DNA of 9,889 nt from Nocardioidaceae bacterium. Its GTDB lineage: Bacteria; Actinomycetota; Actinomycetes; Propionibacteriales; Nocardioidaceae. Where the stretch lies: positions 1-9,889 of the forward strand of contig JAGQUE010000573.1 in NCBI GenBank assembly GCA_020438665.1, read 5' to 3'. Made by a program: the position numbers and the translations under genes. Below are positions 1 to 5,993 of the stretch, one piece after another. The notes under the pieces were generated by a model. The model was not told the DNA's origin. It searched no databases and saw nothing but the letters and a program-made list of their open reading frames with translations. Every line of letters begins with the position of its first letter. Within the stretch, counting starts at the first letter, position 1.

Positions 1-65
1 CGACGGGTCTGGTGACCGAAGTGGACGCCGCTCTCGAGCAGCTGGCGCATGGTGACGACTGCCAT
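1..65 (-). CDS. rpsB: 30S ribosomal protein S2, N-terminal fragment (cut by window edge)
   Basis: Reading the minus strand from the ATG at 65-63 gives MAVVTMRQLLESGVHFGHQTR, the well-known N-terminus of ribosomal protein S2, including the conserved G-V-H-F-G-H-Q block. S2 binds the 30S subunit near the head-body junction and is needed for S1 recruitment and initiation. Only 21 codons are visible; the gene continues beyond the left edge. A strong Shine-Dalgarno, AAGGAGA (complement of 71-77), lies 5 bases before the ATG and fixes this start. The upstream region holds a candidate promoter about 290 bases away, so the transcript probably has a long leader. In actinomycetes tsf usually follows rpsB, but it is outside the window. 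Confidence 0.96.
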   Translation of the reverse strand, partial: MAVVTMRQLLESGVHFGHQTR

Positions 66-212
66 GGGACTCTCCTTGGTGGCGGAGCCGGTCGCGACGA
101 GCTGGCGTCGCGCCGCACCGACCCCGCAGCACGGGGTGGCTCTGGCTCCTGGTGTTTTCAGTTGGTGCACGTCGGCGGGTGCCGCATGCCCTGACGCCCA
201 CGCGCGGCCCGA

Positions 213-292
213 CCCGGACCGGAGTCCGGAACTGAGAGCCGTCGCCCGCGGGTGGTCGGGCCTGGGTCGGGTCGGCAGGAACCGGCCCCAGG
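213..292 (-). promoter_or_regulatory. Inverted repeats in the rpsB leader
   Basis: In the presumed rpsB leader, 214-229 is a perfect 6-bp inverted repeat (CCGGAC, 4-base loop, GTCCGG). In the minus-strand RNA it can be extended by one U-G pair (230 with 213). A second pair of arms, CCTGGG at 261-266 and CCCAGG at 287-292, encloses 20 bases. Long structured leaders before rpsB are known in other bacteria, where S2 represses its own operon. That role here is inference; GC-rich DNA yields short inverted repeats by chance. Confidence 0.3.
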
Positions 293-354
293 ACCGTCGC
301 GGTCTGTGTGCGTGCGAAGTCGACTCCCCCATGGAGGCGGGAGACGCTGGAGCG

Positions 355-385
355 ATCGTAGTCCACGGGCCTTCCCACCCACCAA
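355..385 (-). promoter_or_regulatory. Candidate rpsB promoter
   Basis: On the minus strand a TACGAT hexamer (complement of 355-360) fits the actinobacterial -10 consensus TAnnnT. A TTGGTG hexamer (complement of 380-385) lies 19 bases upstream and keeps the TTG of the -35 consensus. The spacer is slightly long. Transcription would start near 348, giving a leader of about 280 nt before rpsB. This is inferred from hexamers alone. Confidence 0.35.
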
Positions 386-499
386 TCCGGCCCACGTCCT
401 CGCTGGCCACGAGACGCCCACAGCCGCCGGTGAGAACGCCCCTTCCACAGCCCAGCCGGTGACAGCGACCGCAGCCGTCGACACGGCCGACCCTGGAGG

Positions 500-1117
500 A
501 TGCCTTACCGCCGACTCGTCGTCCTGATCCTGCTCGTGACCACCGCCCTGCTCCCCGGCCCCGCGCGAGCCGGTGCGGAGGAGCCGTCGGGAGTCTGGCC
601 GCTGTCGCCGACCCCGCGGGTGGTGCGCGGCTTCGAGCCCCCCGCGGCACCCTGGGGACGGGGACATCGCGGGGTCGACCTGGCCGGGCTGGTGGGCCAG
701 CCCGTCCGCGCGGCGCTGCCGGGCCGGGTGTCCTTCAGCGGCCCGCTGTTCGGCCGTGGGGTCGTCGTGGTCGACCATGGCGCCACCCGCACCACCTATG
801 AGCCGGTGTCTGGCCGACTCCCCGAGGGCGCCGCCGTCGACCGGGGCACGGTGATCGGAGCACTCGAGCTCTCCGGGTCGCACTGCTGGCCGGTGTCCTG
901 TCTCCACTGGGGGTGGCGGCGGGGCGACACCTATCTCGACCCGCTGCTGCTCGTCGGGAGCCGCCGGGTGCGGCTGCTGCCCTGGGCGGGCGCGCCGATG
1001 CCGAGCACCCCCACCGAGCCGACGCTCGACGTCAGCGCGAGGTCGCCGTGGTGTCAGGCGCGCGGGTGGGCCTGCTGGTGGGCCCGTCGCAAGCGGTCCG
1101 TGGTGACGTGGGTGTAG
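500..1117 (+). CDS. Secreted M23/LytM-type peptidase domain protein
   Basis: The product has 205 residues and is probably exported to the cell envelope. It opens with a signal peptide: RR at 4-5, a hydrophobic core at about 6-18, and a likely cleavage after Ala-Arg-Ala at 24. A LytM/M23 (lysostaphin-fold) domain spans about 35-155. Zinc ligands are visible as H56 and D60 (GHRGVDLAG) and H136 (CLHWG). M23 enzymes cut peptidoglycan cross-bridges or peptides. The His normally two residues before the last ligand (HxH) is Cys134 here, so activity is uncertain; from memory the CLHWG form is common in the rpsB-linked actinobacterial homologues. Residues 185-205 lie in a 64-base tail-to-tail overlap with xerC and are Trp/Arg-rich, like accidental coding extension. 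GGAGG at 495-499 abuts the ATG with no spacing; no other ATG, GTG or TTG lies between the upstream stop (431-433) and 500. Orthologues lie beside rpsB in Mycobacterium (Rv2891). Confidence 0.85.
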   Translation: MPYRRLVVLILLVTTALLPGPARAGAEEPSGVWPLSPTPRVVRGFEPPAAPWGRGHRGVDLAGLVGQPVRAALPGRVSFSGPLFGRGVVVVDHGATRTTYEPVSGRLPEGAAVDRGTVIGALELSGSHCWPVSCLHWGWRRGDTYLDPLLLVGSRRVRLLPWAGAPMPSTPTEPTLDVSARSPWCQARGWACWWARRKRSVVTWV

Positions 1118-2007
1118 CGCTGAGTCGTGGCGAGGGACGCGTGGCCGAGCAGCTCCTGGACCGAGCGCAGGTCGGCGCCGCCTTCGAGCAGGTGGGTGGC
1201 GGCGGTGTGGCGCAGGCCGTGGGGTCCGATGTCGGGGGCGCCGGGCACCTCGGCGATGCGACGGTGTACCAGGGTGCGCACCGCGCGCTGGTCGATGCGC
1301 CCGCCACGGGCTCCGAGGAACAGGGCCGGACCCGACCCCGGGCCGGCGAGCCGGGGTCGGCCCCGCTCCAGCCACCGGGCGAGCGCCTGAGCGGCCGGGG
1401 CGCCATAGGGCACGGTGCGCTCCTTGCGGCCCTTGCCGAAGACACGTAGCACCCGTCGGTCGTGGTCGAGGTCGTCGACGTCGAGGCCCACCAGCTCCCC
1501 GACCCGGACGCCCGTGGCATAGAGCAGCTCGATCATGGCGGCGTCGCGCAGGCCGACCGGGGTGCCGTCGTCGGCCTGGGCCGCGACGGCGTCGACCAGG
1601 TCACGGGCCTCGTCGGTCCGCAGGACCGGCGGCAGGGTGCTGTGGGCCTTGGGTGATCCCAGCAGTGCGCCGGGGTCGGTCGGCGTGCGGCCGGTCCGGG
1701 TGAGCCACGCCGTGAAGACGCGCGCCGAGGTGGCCCGGCGGGCGAGCGTGGTGCGCGAGCGGCCCATCGTCTGCTGTTTGGCCAGCCAGCTGCGCATGGC
1801 CCTCAGATCGAGCTCGGAGACGGTCGCCGAGCCGAGCCGCGCCGCGTGGTCGAGCAGGCTCGCGACGTCGGCCACGTAGGCCCGCACGGTCAGCGCGGCC
1901 AGGTCACGCTCGCTCGTGAGGTGACGCTCGTAGTCGCCGAGGGCGGCCGCCATCGGCTCCGGCAGCGTCGAGCCTGTCGGCCCATCCATGGCAAGGGGCT
2001 CGGTCAC
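1054..2007 (-). CDS. xerC: Tyrosine recombinase, XerC type
   Basis: This 317-residue protein is a site-specific tyrosine recombinase of the Xer family, which resolves chromosome dimers at dif together with XerD and FtsK. An N-terminal SAM-like DNA-binding domain (about 20-110) precedes the catalytic domain (about 125-305). All catalytic residues are present with the spacing of E. coli XerD: R168 (ATGVRVGEL), K192 (GKGRKER), H263 and R266 (HGLRH), H289 (LGHASL) and the nucleophile Y298 (TQRYTHV). The start is a GTG at 2007; no good Shine-Dalgarno precedes it, but a TAGACT hexamer ends six bases upstream, suggesting a leaderless transcript. An ATG at codon 7 is an alternative start with no ribosome site either. 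The gene follows dprA by 58 bases and its 3' end overlaps the convergent M23 gene by 64 bases. The position matches xerC of the actinobacterial rplS-rpsB block; no dif site was seen in the window. Confidence 0.92.
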   Translation of the reverse strand: MTEPLAMDGPTGSTLPEPMAAALGDYERHLTSERDLAALTVRAYVADVASLLDHAARLGSATVSELDLRAMRSWLAKQQTMGRSRTTLARRATSARVFTAWLTRTGRTPTDPGALLGSPKAHSTLPPVLRTDEARDLVDAVAAQADDGTPVGLRDAAMIELLYATGVRVGELVGLDVDDLDHDRRVLRVFGKGRKERTVPYGAPAAQALARWLERGRPRLAGPGSGPALFLGARGGRIDQRAVRTLVHRRIAEVPGAPDIGPHGLRHTAATHLLEGGADLRSVQELLGHASLATTQRYTHVTTDRLRRAHQQAHPRA

Positions 2008-2019
2008 CCCACGAGTCTA
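2008..2019 (-). promoter_or_regulatory. Candidate leaderless -10 promoter of xerC
   Basis: The minus strand reads TAGACT (complement of 2014-2019), then six bases (CGTGGG), then the GTG start of xerC. A -10 hexamer six or seven bases before a start codon is the typical geometry of actinobacterial leaderless genes. No TTGAC-like -35 is visible at the right distance. The same layout, with TAGGCT, precedes lepB. Confidence 0.45.
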
Positions 2020-2049
2020 GGAATGGCGATCGGCCCCGCCCCGGCGGCG

Positions 2050-2063
2050 CGCGGAGGTCCGCG
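2050..2063 (-). terminator. Short hairpin between dprA and xerC
   Basis: The minus strand can form CGCGG, a 4-base loop ACCT, then CCGCG: a perfect 5-bp GC-rich stem that begins two bases after the dprA stop codon. There is no U-tract. GC-rich hairpins without U-tracts occur at actinobacterial transcript ends, so weak termination or 3'-end protection of the dprA transcript is possible. The stem is short, and chance is a fair alternative. Confidence 0.3.
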
Positions 2064-2065
2064 GC

Positions 2066-3208
2066 TCAGGTCCGGGCGAGCTCGGTGAGCCGCCAGCCGT
2101 CGCGCGACTCCGCGACCAGCCCCTGCCCGCGCAAGGAGCGGAGCGCGGCGCTCACCTCGACCAGGCCGATCCCTGCCGTCCTGGCGATGGAGTCGGCCGG
2201 CGCGAAGCGCACCAGGGGCACGGCGTCGAGCACCTGCTGCTGACGGAGCGTGAGCCGGTCACGCGCCCGACGAGGCCCGCGCGGCGCCTCGATGAGGTGC
2301 TCCCCGACGACCCCCACGAGCTCGAGGACGTCGTCGGCCCCGGTGACCAGCGTCGCCATGCCCTCGCGGATCATCTGGTGAACTCCTTGCGAGGCCGCCT
2401 CGGTGACCGGCCCGGGCACCCCCATCACCTGCCGGCGCAGGCCGTCGGCCCAGCTGGCGGTGTTGCGCGCACCGGACCGCGCCGCCGCCTCGACCACGAC
2501 GGTGCCACGCGACAGCGCCGCGATCAGCCGGTTGCGGGTCAGCAGGCGCTGTCGCATCGTCGCGCCACCGGGGGCTACCTCGGAGACGACGGCCCCCACG
2601 CTGGCGATGTGGTCGATGAGCGCCCGGTGGGCAGCGGGATAGGCCTTGTCGACCCCACCCGCCAGCACGGCGATGGTGCGCCCGTCGTCGGTGCCGGCGA
2701 GGGCACCACGGTGAGCAGCCTGATCGATGCCATAGGCGGCGCCGGACACGACCCAGACTCCCGCGAGGGTCATCCGGGCCGCCATCTCGGCGGCCACATC
2801 GAGACCATAGGTGGTGCATGACCGGGACCCGACGATGGCCACGGCTCGGTCCAGCGCGTCCAGCCGCGCCGGTCCGCGGACCCACAGGCCGAGCGGGGTG
2901 CCACCGCGCCCCTCGATCGGCGAGACCGAGGTCGCCAGGTCGTCGACCGCCACCGGCCACTCCGGGTCGCCCGGGATGACGTAGCGGATCCCCCGGCGAG
3001 CGGCTCTCTCCAGGTCCCGGTGGGGATCGATCGAGCCGAGCCGCGCGGCGATGTCGGTCTGGATGCCTCGCAGGTCGCGCTCGGCACGGAGGTGCTCCCA
3101 CACCCGGACGGCGCCCAGCTCGGTCACCAGGCCGCTGAGCCTCAGATCGGCCGGCTCGGTGAGCTGGCTGAGGGCCACCCGTGCGAGACGCTCGTCGTCC
3201 TGGCTCAT
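2066..3208 (-). CDS. dprA: DNA-processing protein DprA (Smf)
   Basis: The product has 380 residues. DprA binds incoming single-stranded DNA in the cytoplasm and loads RecA in naturally transformable bacteria; its role in most actinomycetes is unclear. An N-terminal helical region (about 1-70) precedes the Rossmann-like DprA domain (about 75-300). That domain shows IVGSR at 125-129, SGAAYGID at 155-162, AGGVDKAYP at 183-191 and the NRLIAALS segment near 226-233. A C-terminal winged-helix-like domain follows at about 318-375. The frame stays open upstream to 3418, but the start at 3208 is chosen because GGAGGG lies 5 bases before it and the family N-terminus (MSQDDERLARVALSQL) begins there. Its ATG overlaps the comM stop as ATGA (3205-3208), implying translational coupling. 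It lies between comM and xerC, as in Mycobacterium (Rv2896c). Confidence 0.94.
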   Translation of the reverse strand: MSQDDERLARVALSQLTEPADLRLSGLVTELGAVRVWEHLRAERDLRGIQTDIAARLGSIDPHRDLERAARRGIRYVIPGDPEWPVAVDDLATSVSPIEGRGGTPLGLWVRGPARLDALDRAVAIVGSRSCTTYGLDVAAEMAARMTLAGVWVVSGAAYGIDQAAHRGALAGTDDGRTIAVLAGGVDKAYPAAHRALIDHIASVGAVVSEVAPGGATMRQRLLTRNRLIAALSRGTVVVEAAARSGARNTASWADGLRRQVMGVPGPVTEAASQGVHQMIREGMATLVTGADDVLELVGVVGEHLIEAPRGPRRARDRLTLRQQQVLDAVPLVRFAPADSIARTAGIGLVEVSAALRSLRGQGLVAESRDGWRLTELART

Positions 3209-4791
3209 CCGACCCTCCGGAGGGACGCCAGCTCGAGGGGGTCGCCCGCCCTCAGCCGGAGGGCGATCTCGGTCTCGGCCACGTCGGGCCGCAGCACTCC
3301 GCGCAGGTCGGCGACGGTCCACGCAAGCCGGTGCACGCGCGTCGCGCCACGTCGGCTGAGTCGTCCGCCGTAGAGTCGCTCGTCCACGAGCTGCTGGGCC
3401 GCGTCCGTCAACGGCCACTCGCGCAGCAGTGCCGGACCAGGCGCGTGCGCGTTGAGTCGCCAGGAGAGGCCGGCATAGCGCTCGCTCTGGAGGTGACGCG
3501 CCGCTTCGACACGCTCTCGGACGGCAGCGCTGGGCTCGGGGACCGAGAACCGGTCGCGCAGCTCCCAGGGCTGCACCGGAAGCAGATGACGGGTGATGTC
3601 GATACGGTCCACGATCGGCCCCGACAGCTTGCGACGGTAGTCACGACGCCGCACCTCGCTGCACGTGCAGCGGTTGTGGCGGGCCACCGGGTGGTAGTCA
3701 CCGCACGGGCAGGGGTTGGCCGCGAGAACGATCATGCCGCGGGCGGGGAACGTTGCCGACTCGAGGCCGCGGGCGATGGTGACCTCGCCACTCTCGAGGG
3801 GCTGGCGCAACGCCTCGACGACATCGGCATGGAAGAGCGGGAACTCGTCGAGGAACAGCACTCCGCTGTGGGCGCGGCTGATCTCGCCGGGACGGACCGA
3901 GCCCGAGCCACCACCGATCAGGCTGGCGCGGCTCGCGTCGTGATGCGGACCGAAGAACGGCGGGCGGCGGATCAGCGCCTCGCCGGGCTGGAGCGCACCG
4001 GCCAACGAGTGGATGGCGGTCAGCTCGAGCGCCTCTTCGGCCGACAGGTCGGGCAGAAGACCGGGCAGGCGCTCGGCGAGCGTCGTCTTGCCGGACCCCT
4101 TGGGCCCCGAGAGCATCACGTGGTGACCGCCAGCCGCGGCCACTTCGACGGCGAACCGGGCATCGGCCATGCCGTGCAGGTCGGCGAGGTCGAGGTCGTC
4201 ACCGCGGTCCTGTCCTCGCCACGCCAGGAGGCGTCCACCCGAGATCGGCGCGACCGGCTCGGCTTCCGGGACCTCGTGGCCGTTGAGCTCGGCGACCACC
4301 TGCCCCAGTGAGCGCATGCCGATCACCTCCATCCCGGGCACCAGAGCGGCCTCGCGGGCCTGCGGCTCGGGCACGAAGACCCGCCTGATGCCGCGCCGGG
4401 CCGCCGCCATCACCATGGGCAGGACACCGGTGACGGCACGCAGCCCCCCGCTCAGCGTGAGCTCACCGATGAAGACGGTGTCGGCGAGCGACGGCAGGGG
4501 CACCTGGTCGGCCGCGCCCAGGACTGCGACCGCGAACGACAGGTCGAAGTGGGTGCCTCGCTTGGGGAGGTCGGCGGGCGCCAGCAGCACCGTGACACGC
4601 CGTGTCGCCGGCCAGACGAGGCCGGAGTTGGTGACCGCCATGCGGCATCGGTCGCGCGCCTCCTGCAGCGACGGGTCAGGTCGCCCCACGACCACCGTGC
4701 CGACGATGCCCGAGGACACATCGGCCTGGACCTCGATGAGATGGCCCAGGGCCCCTTGGAGGGCGACGGCATAGGCCGTGGCGACGGGCAT
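3205..4791 (-). CDS. comM: ComM/YifB-family AAA+ Mg-chelatase-like helicase
   Basis: The product has 528 residues. ComM is a hexameric AAA+ helicase that promotes branch migration of recombining DNA during natural transformation in Gram-negative bacteria. An N-terminal ChlI/Lon-like domain covers about 1-170 (RPDPSLQEARDR at 37-48, APADLPKRGTHFDL at 71-84). The AAA+ core has Walker A GPKGSGKT at 229-236 and Walker B VLFLDEF at 311-317. A CPCGDY motif at 361-366, with a second CxC at 375-377, is a likely zinc site, and SGPIVDRIDI at 390-399 is the sensor region. A C-terminal Mg-chelatase helical domain (about 425-520) carries RLSRRGATRVHRLAWTVADL at 477-496. The frame is open upstream to 4902, but the ATG at 4791 is preferred: it overlaps the yraN stop as TGATG, has GGGGGA a short way upstream, and gives the family N-terminus. 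The 3' end overlaps dprA by 4 bases. Confidence 0.95.
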   Translation of the reverse strand: MPVATAYAVALQGALGHLIEVQADVSSGIVGTVVVGRPDPSLQEARDRCRMAVTNSGLVWPATRRVTVLLAPADLPKRGTHFDLSFAVAVLGAADQVPLPSLADTVFIGELTLSGGLRAVTGVLPMVMAAARRGIRRVFVPEPQAREAALVPGMEVIGMRSLGQVVAELNGHEVPEAEPVAPISGGRLLAWRGQDRGDDLDLADLHGMADARFAVEVAAAGGHHVMLSGPKGSGKTTLAERLPGLLPDLSAEEALELTAIHSLAGALQPGEALIRRPPFFGPHHDASRASLIGGGSGSVRPGEISRAHSGVLFLDEFPLFHADVVEALRQPLESGEVTIARGLESATFPARGMIVLAANPCPCGDYHPVARHNRCTCSEVRRRDYRRKLSGPIVDRIDITRHLLPVQPWELRDRFSVPEPSAAVRERVEAARHLQSERYAGLSWRLNAHAPGPALLREWPLTDAAQQLVDERLYGGRLSRRGATRVHRLAWTVADLRGVLRPDVAETEIALRLRAGDPLELASLRRVG

Positions 4792-5165
4792 CAGCCGATC
4801 CCCCGGACGTGGTCGACCTGCGGCGCCCCGCGGCCGCCGAGAATGACGGCCACGAGGTCGATACGGACGTCCCTGGCCCGCACTCCGCGCGCCTCCTGCC
4901 ACCGCTCCCCCAACAGGCGCAGCCGCTCCAGCTTGGTGTCGGTGACCGCTTCGTGGGGCGCACCCGCTCGGGAACCGACCCGTGTCTTGACCTCGCAGAC
5001 GACGAGCGTGGCGCCGTCGCGCAGCACCAGGTCGATCTCGCCGGCATCGCAGCGCCAGTTGCGGTCCAGAAGGTGCAGCCCCAGCCGACTCAGATGGCGA
5101 GCGGCGACCCTCTCGCCGTAGCGCCCGACGGCCTGGTTGTGGGCACCGATGGATGTCTGTGGCAT
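4791..5165 (-). CDS. yraN: YraN family (UPF0102) endonuclease-like protein
   Basis: This protein of 124 residues matches the length of the UPF0102/YraN family, small cytoplasmic proteins with a Holliday-junction-resolvase-like PD-(D/E)xK fold and no firmly known function. Nuclease-type residues are visible: E18 in YGERVAARHL, the GEIDLV motif at 42-47 (E43, D45) and CEVKTR at 57-62 (E58, K60). The frame continues upstream to 5447, through the divergent intergenic region and into tadE, but the ATG at 5165 is clearly the start: AAAGGAGG lies 7 bases before it and the family N-terminus (GRYGERVAARHL) follows soon after. It is first in the yraN-comM-dprA unit; its TGA shares one base with the comM ATG. 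In Mycobacterium the orthologue (Rv2898c) has the same position. Confidence 0.93.
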   Translation of the reverse strand: MPQTSIGAHNQAVGRYGERVAARHLSRLGLHLLDRNWRCDAGEIDLVLRDGATLVVCEVKTRVGSRAGAPHEAVTDTKLERLRLLGERWQEARGVRARDVRIDLVAVILGGRGAPQVDHVRGIG

Positions 5166-5352
5166 GGTCCTTCCTCCTTTCGAAGCAGCCTGCCCCTCTG
5201 CCGGCTGTCTAGACCGACCTCTCGAGCCCACTCTGAATTCGCTGCTTTGGAAGCCCCCTGTGCACGGATTCCGGTCCGTCTTGTCGTTTCCCGGACGCAG
5301 ACCACCGTGCGTGGATACCTTCCGGCTGGACGCTTCAGGCGAAAGGACCGAG
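5166..5352. promoter_or_regulatory. Divergent intergenic region between yraN and the tadE-like gene
   Basis: These 187 bases must hold promoters for yraN-comM-dprA (minus) and for the tadE/tadG-like pair (plus), because neither has a co-directional gene directly upstream. It looks less GC-rich than its surroundings (for example CTGAATTCGCTGCTTTGG near 5233). On the plus strand TACCTT at 5316-5321 fits TAnnnT and would start transcription near 5328. On the minus strand TAGACA (complement of 5206-5211) is a poorer match. Neither has a good -35 hexamer, so an alternative sigma factor or an activator is possible. Individual elements are weak calls. Confidence 0.4.
5173..5180 (-). promoter_or_regulatory. 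Strong ribosome-binding site of yraN
   Basis: The minus strand reads AAAGGAGG 7 bases before the ATG at 5165. This near-perfect Shine-Dalgarno decides the yraN start against upstream in-frame starts, and marks the first gene of the operon as well translated. Confidence 0.85.
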
Positions 5353-5985
5353 ATGTTCAGACCGCGGGGTCGTGGTGAGCGCGGGGCAGTGGCCGTAGAG
5401 GCCGCCCTCGTGACTCCCGTTCTCTTTCTCTTGGTTCTCGGGATCATCGAGATGTCGCTCTATATGCGCGACACCATCAGCGTGACCTCCTCGGTGCGCA
5501 CCGGTGGCCGGGTCGCCTCGGTCAGTGCCGGCGCGGGTCCCGGGGTGTGCGAGGCGTCGGCCAGCCCGCCCCCGTGCTCGCCGGCCAACACCCCCGCCCT
5601 GGCCCAGGCCGCCGCCGACGCCATCCAGAAGGCCGGCGCCGCGATGCCCAAGGACCAGATCCAGTACATCCTGGTCTATGAGGCCAACGCCGGCGGCTAC
5701 CCGATGCCCAGCGGCAATACCTCGCTGACCTGCTCGACCAACTGTGTGAAGTACACCTGGGACGACGGTCTGAGCAAGTTCCGCTACGCCGGTGGCTCCT
5801 GGATCTCCACCACCATCAACGCCTGTGTCAACCATGCCGACCGCGACACGGTGGGGATCGCCATGGTGGCCGACCACCCGTGGATCACCGGCCTGTTCGG
5901 GAGTGGCGCCACCATCAAGGAGCGGGCGGTCATGAACTTCGAGCCACTTCCCAGTGACGCGTGCCTGCCCGGCACCCACATGTAG
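5353..5985 (+). CDS. TadE-like (Flp pilus-type) pseudopilin protein
   Basis: The product has 210 residues. A short basic N-terminus (FRPRGRGER) leads into G-A-V-A-V-E at 11-16 and a hydrophobic segment at about 13-37 ending in IIEMSLYMRD. That is the TadE signature: a type IV pilin-like leader with Gly11 before the likely prepilin peptidase cleavage and Glu16 at mature position 5. The rest (about 40-210) would lie outside the membrane; it begins with a helical stretch and then holds six cysteines (66, 75, 127, 131, 158, 204), enough for disulfides. TadE proteins are minor pseudopilins of Flp/Tad pili. AAAGG at 5342-5346 is 6 bases before the ATG; upstream in-frame starts back to 5137 lie in the intergenic region and yraN. 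It is followed by the tadG-like gene after 8 bases and lies on the strand opposite its flanking housekeeping genes. Confidence 0.85.
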   Translation: MFRPRGRGERGAVAVEAALVTPVLFLLVLGIIEMSLYMRDTISVTSSVRTGGRVASVSAGAGPGVCEASASPPPCSPANTPALAQAAADAIQKAGAAMPKDQIQYILVYEANAGGYPMPSGNTSLTCSTNCVKYTWDDGLSKFRYAGGSWISTTINACVNHADRDTVGIAMVADHPWITGLFGSGATIKERAVMNFEPLPSDACLPGTHM

Positions 5986-5993
5986 GGGTTCCC

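Larger units (their letters stand above)
66..499. other. Non-coding region between divergent rpsB and the M23 peptidase gene
   Basis: These 434 bases separate the rpsB start (minus) from the M23 peptidase start (plus). Open frames cross it on both strands, but none has a recognisable product or a good ribosome-binding site, and they behave like the chance frames of GC-rich DNA. The right part holds a candidate minus-strand promoter for rpsB (355-385) and the left part the rpsB leader with inverted repeats. No convincing plus-strand promoter for the M23 gene is visible; the only TA-containing hexamers near its start are poor. Confidence 0.6.

Noticed and set aside
158..1375. Minus-strand open frame of 405 codons across the rpsB-M23 region
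   Set aside because: It runs antisense through the M23 gene and into xerC in another frame; its translation is Pro/Arg/Gly-rich with no family resemblance. It is a shadow frame of GC-rich DNA.
3209..3418. Longer dprA start at 3418
   Set aside because: The extra 70 residues are Arg/Pro-rich and overlap the end of comM; the start at 3208 has a Shine-Dalgarno and the ATGA overlap.
3181..4311. Plus-strand open frame of 376 codons
   Set aside because: It lies antisense to comM, which has full family motifs; the frame has no recognisable domain or ribosome-binding site.
4792..4902. Longer comM start at 4902
   Set aside because: The extension is Arg/Gly/Pro-rich shadow of yraN; the ATG at 4791 has a ribosome site, overlaps the yraN stop and gives the family N-terminus.
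5166..5447. Longer yraN start at 5447
   Set aside because: It would cover the whole divergent intergenic region and part of tadE; the ATG at 5165 has a near-perfect Shine-Dalgarno.
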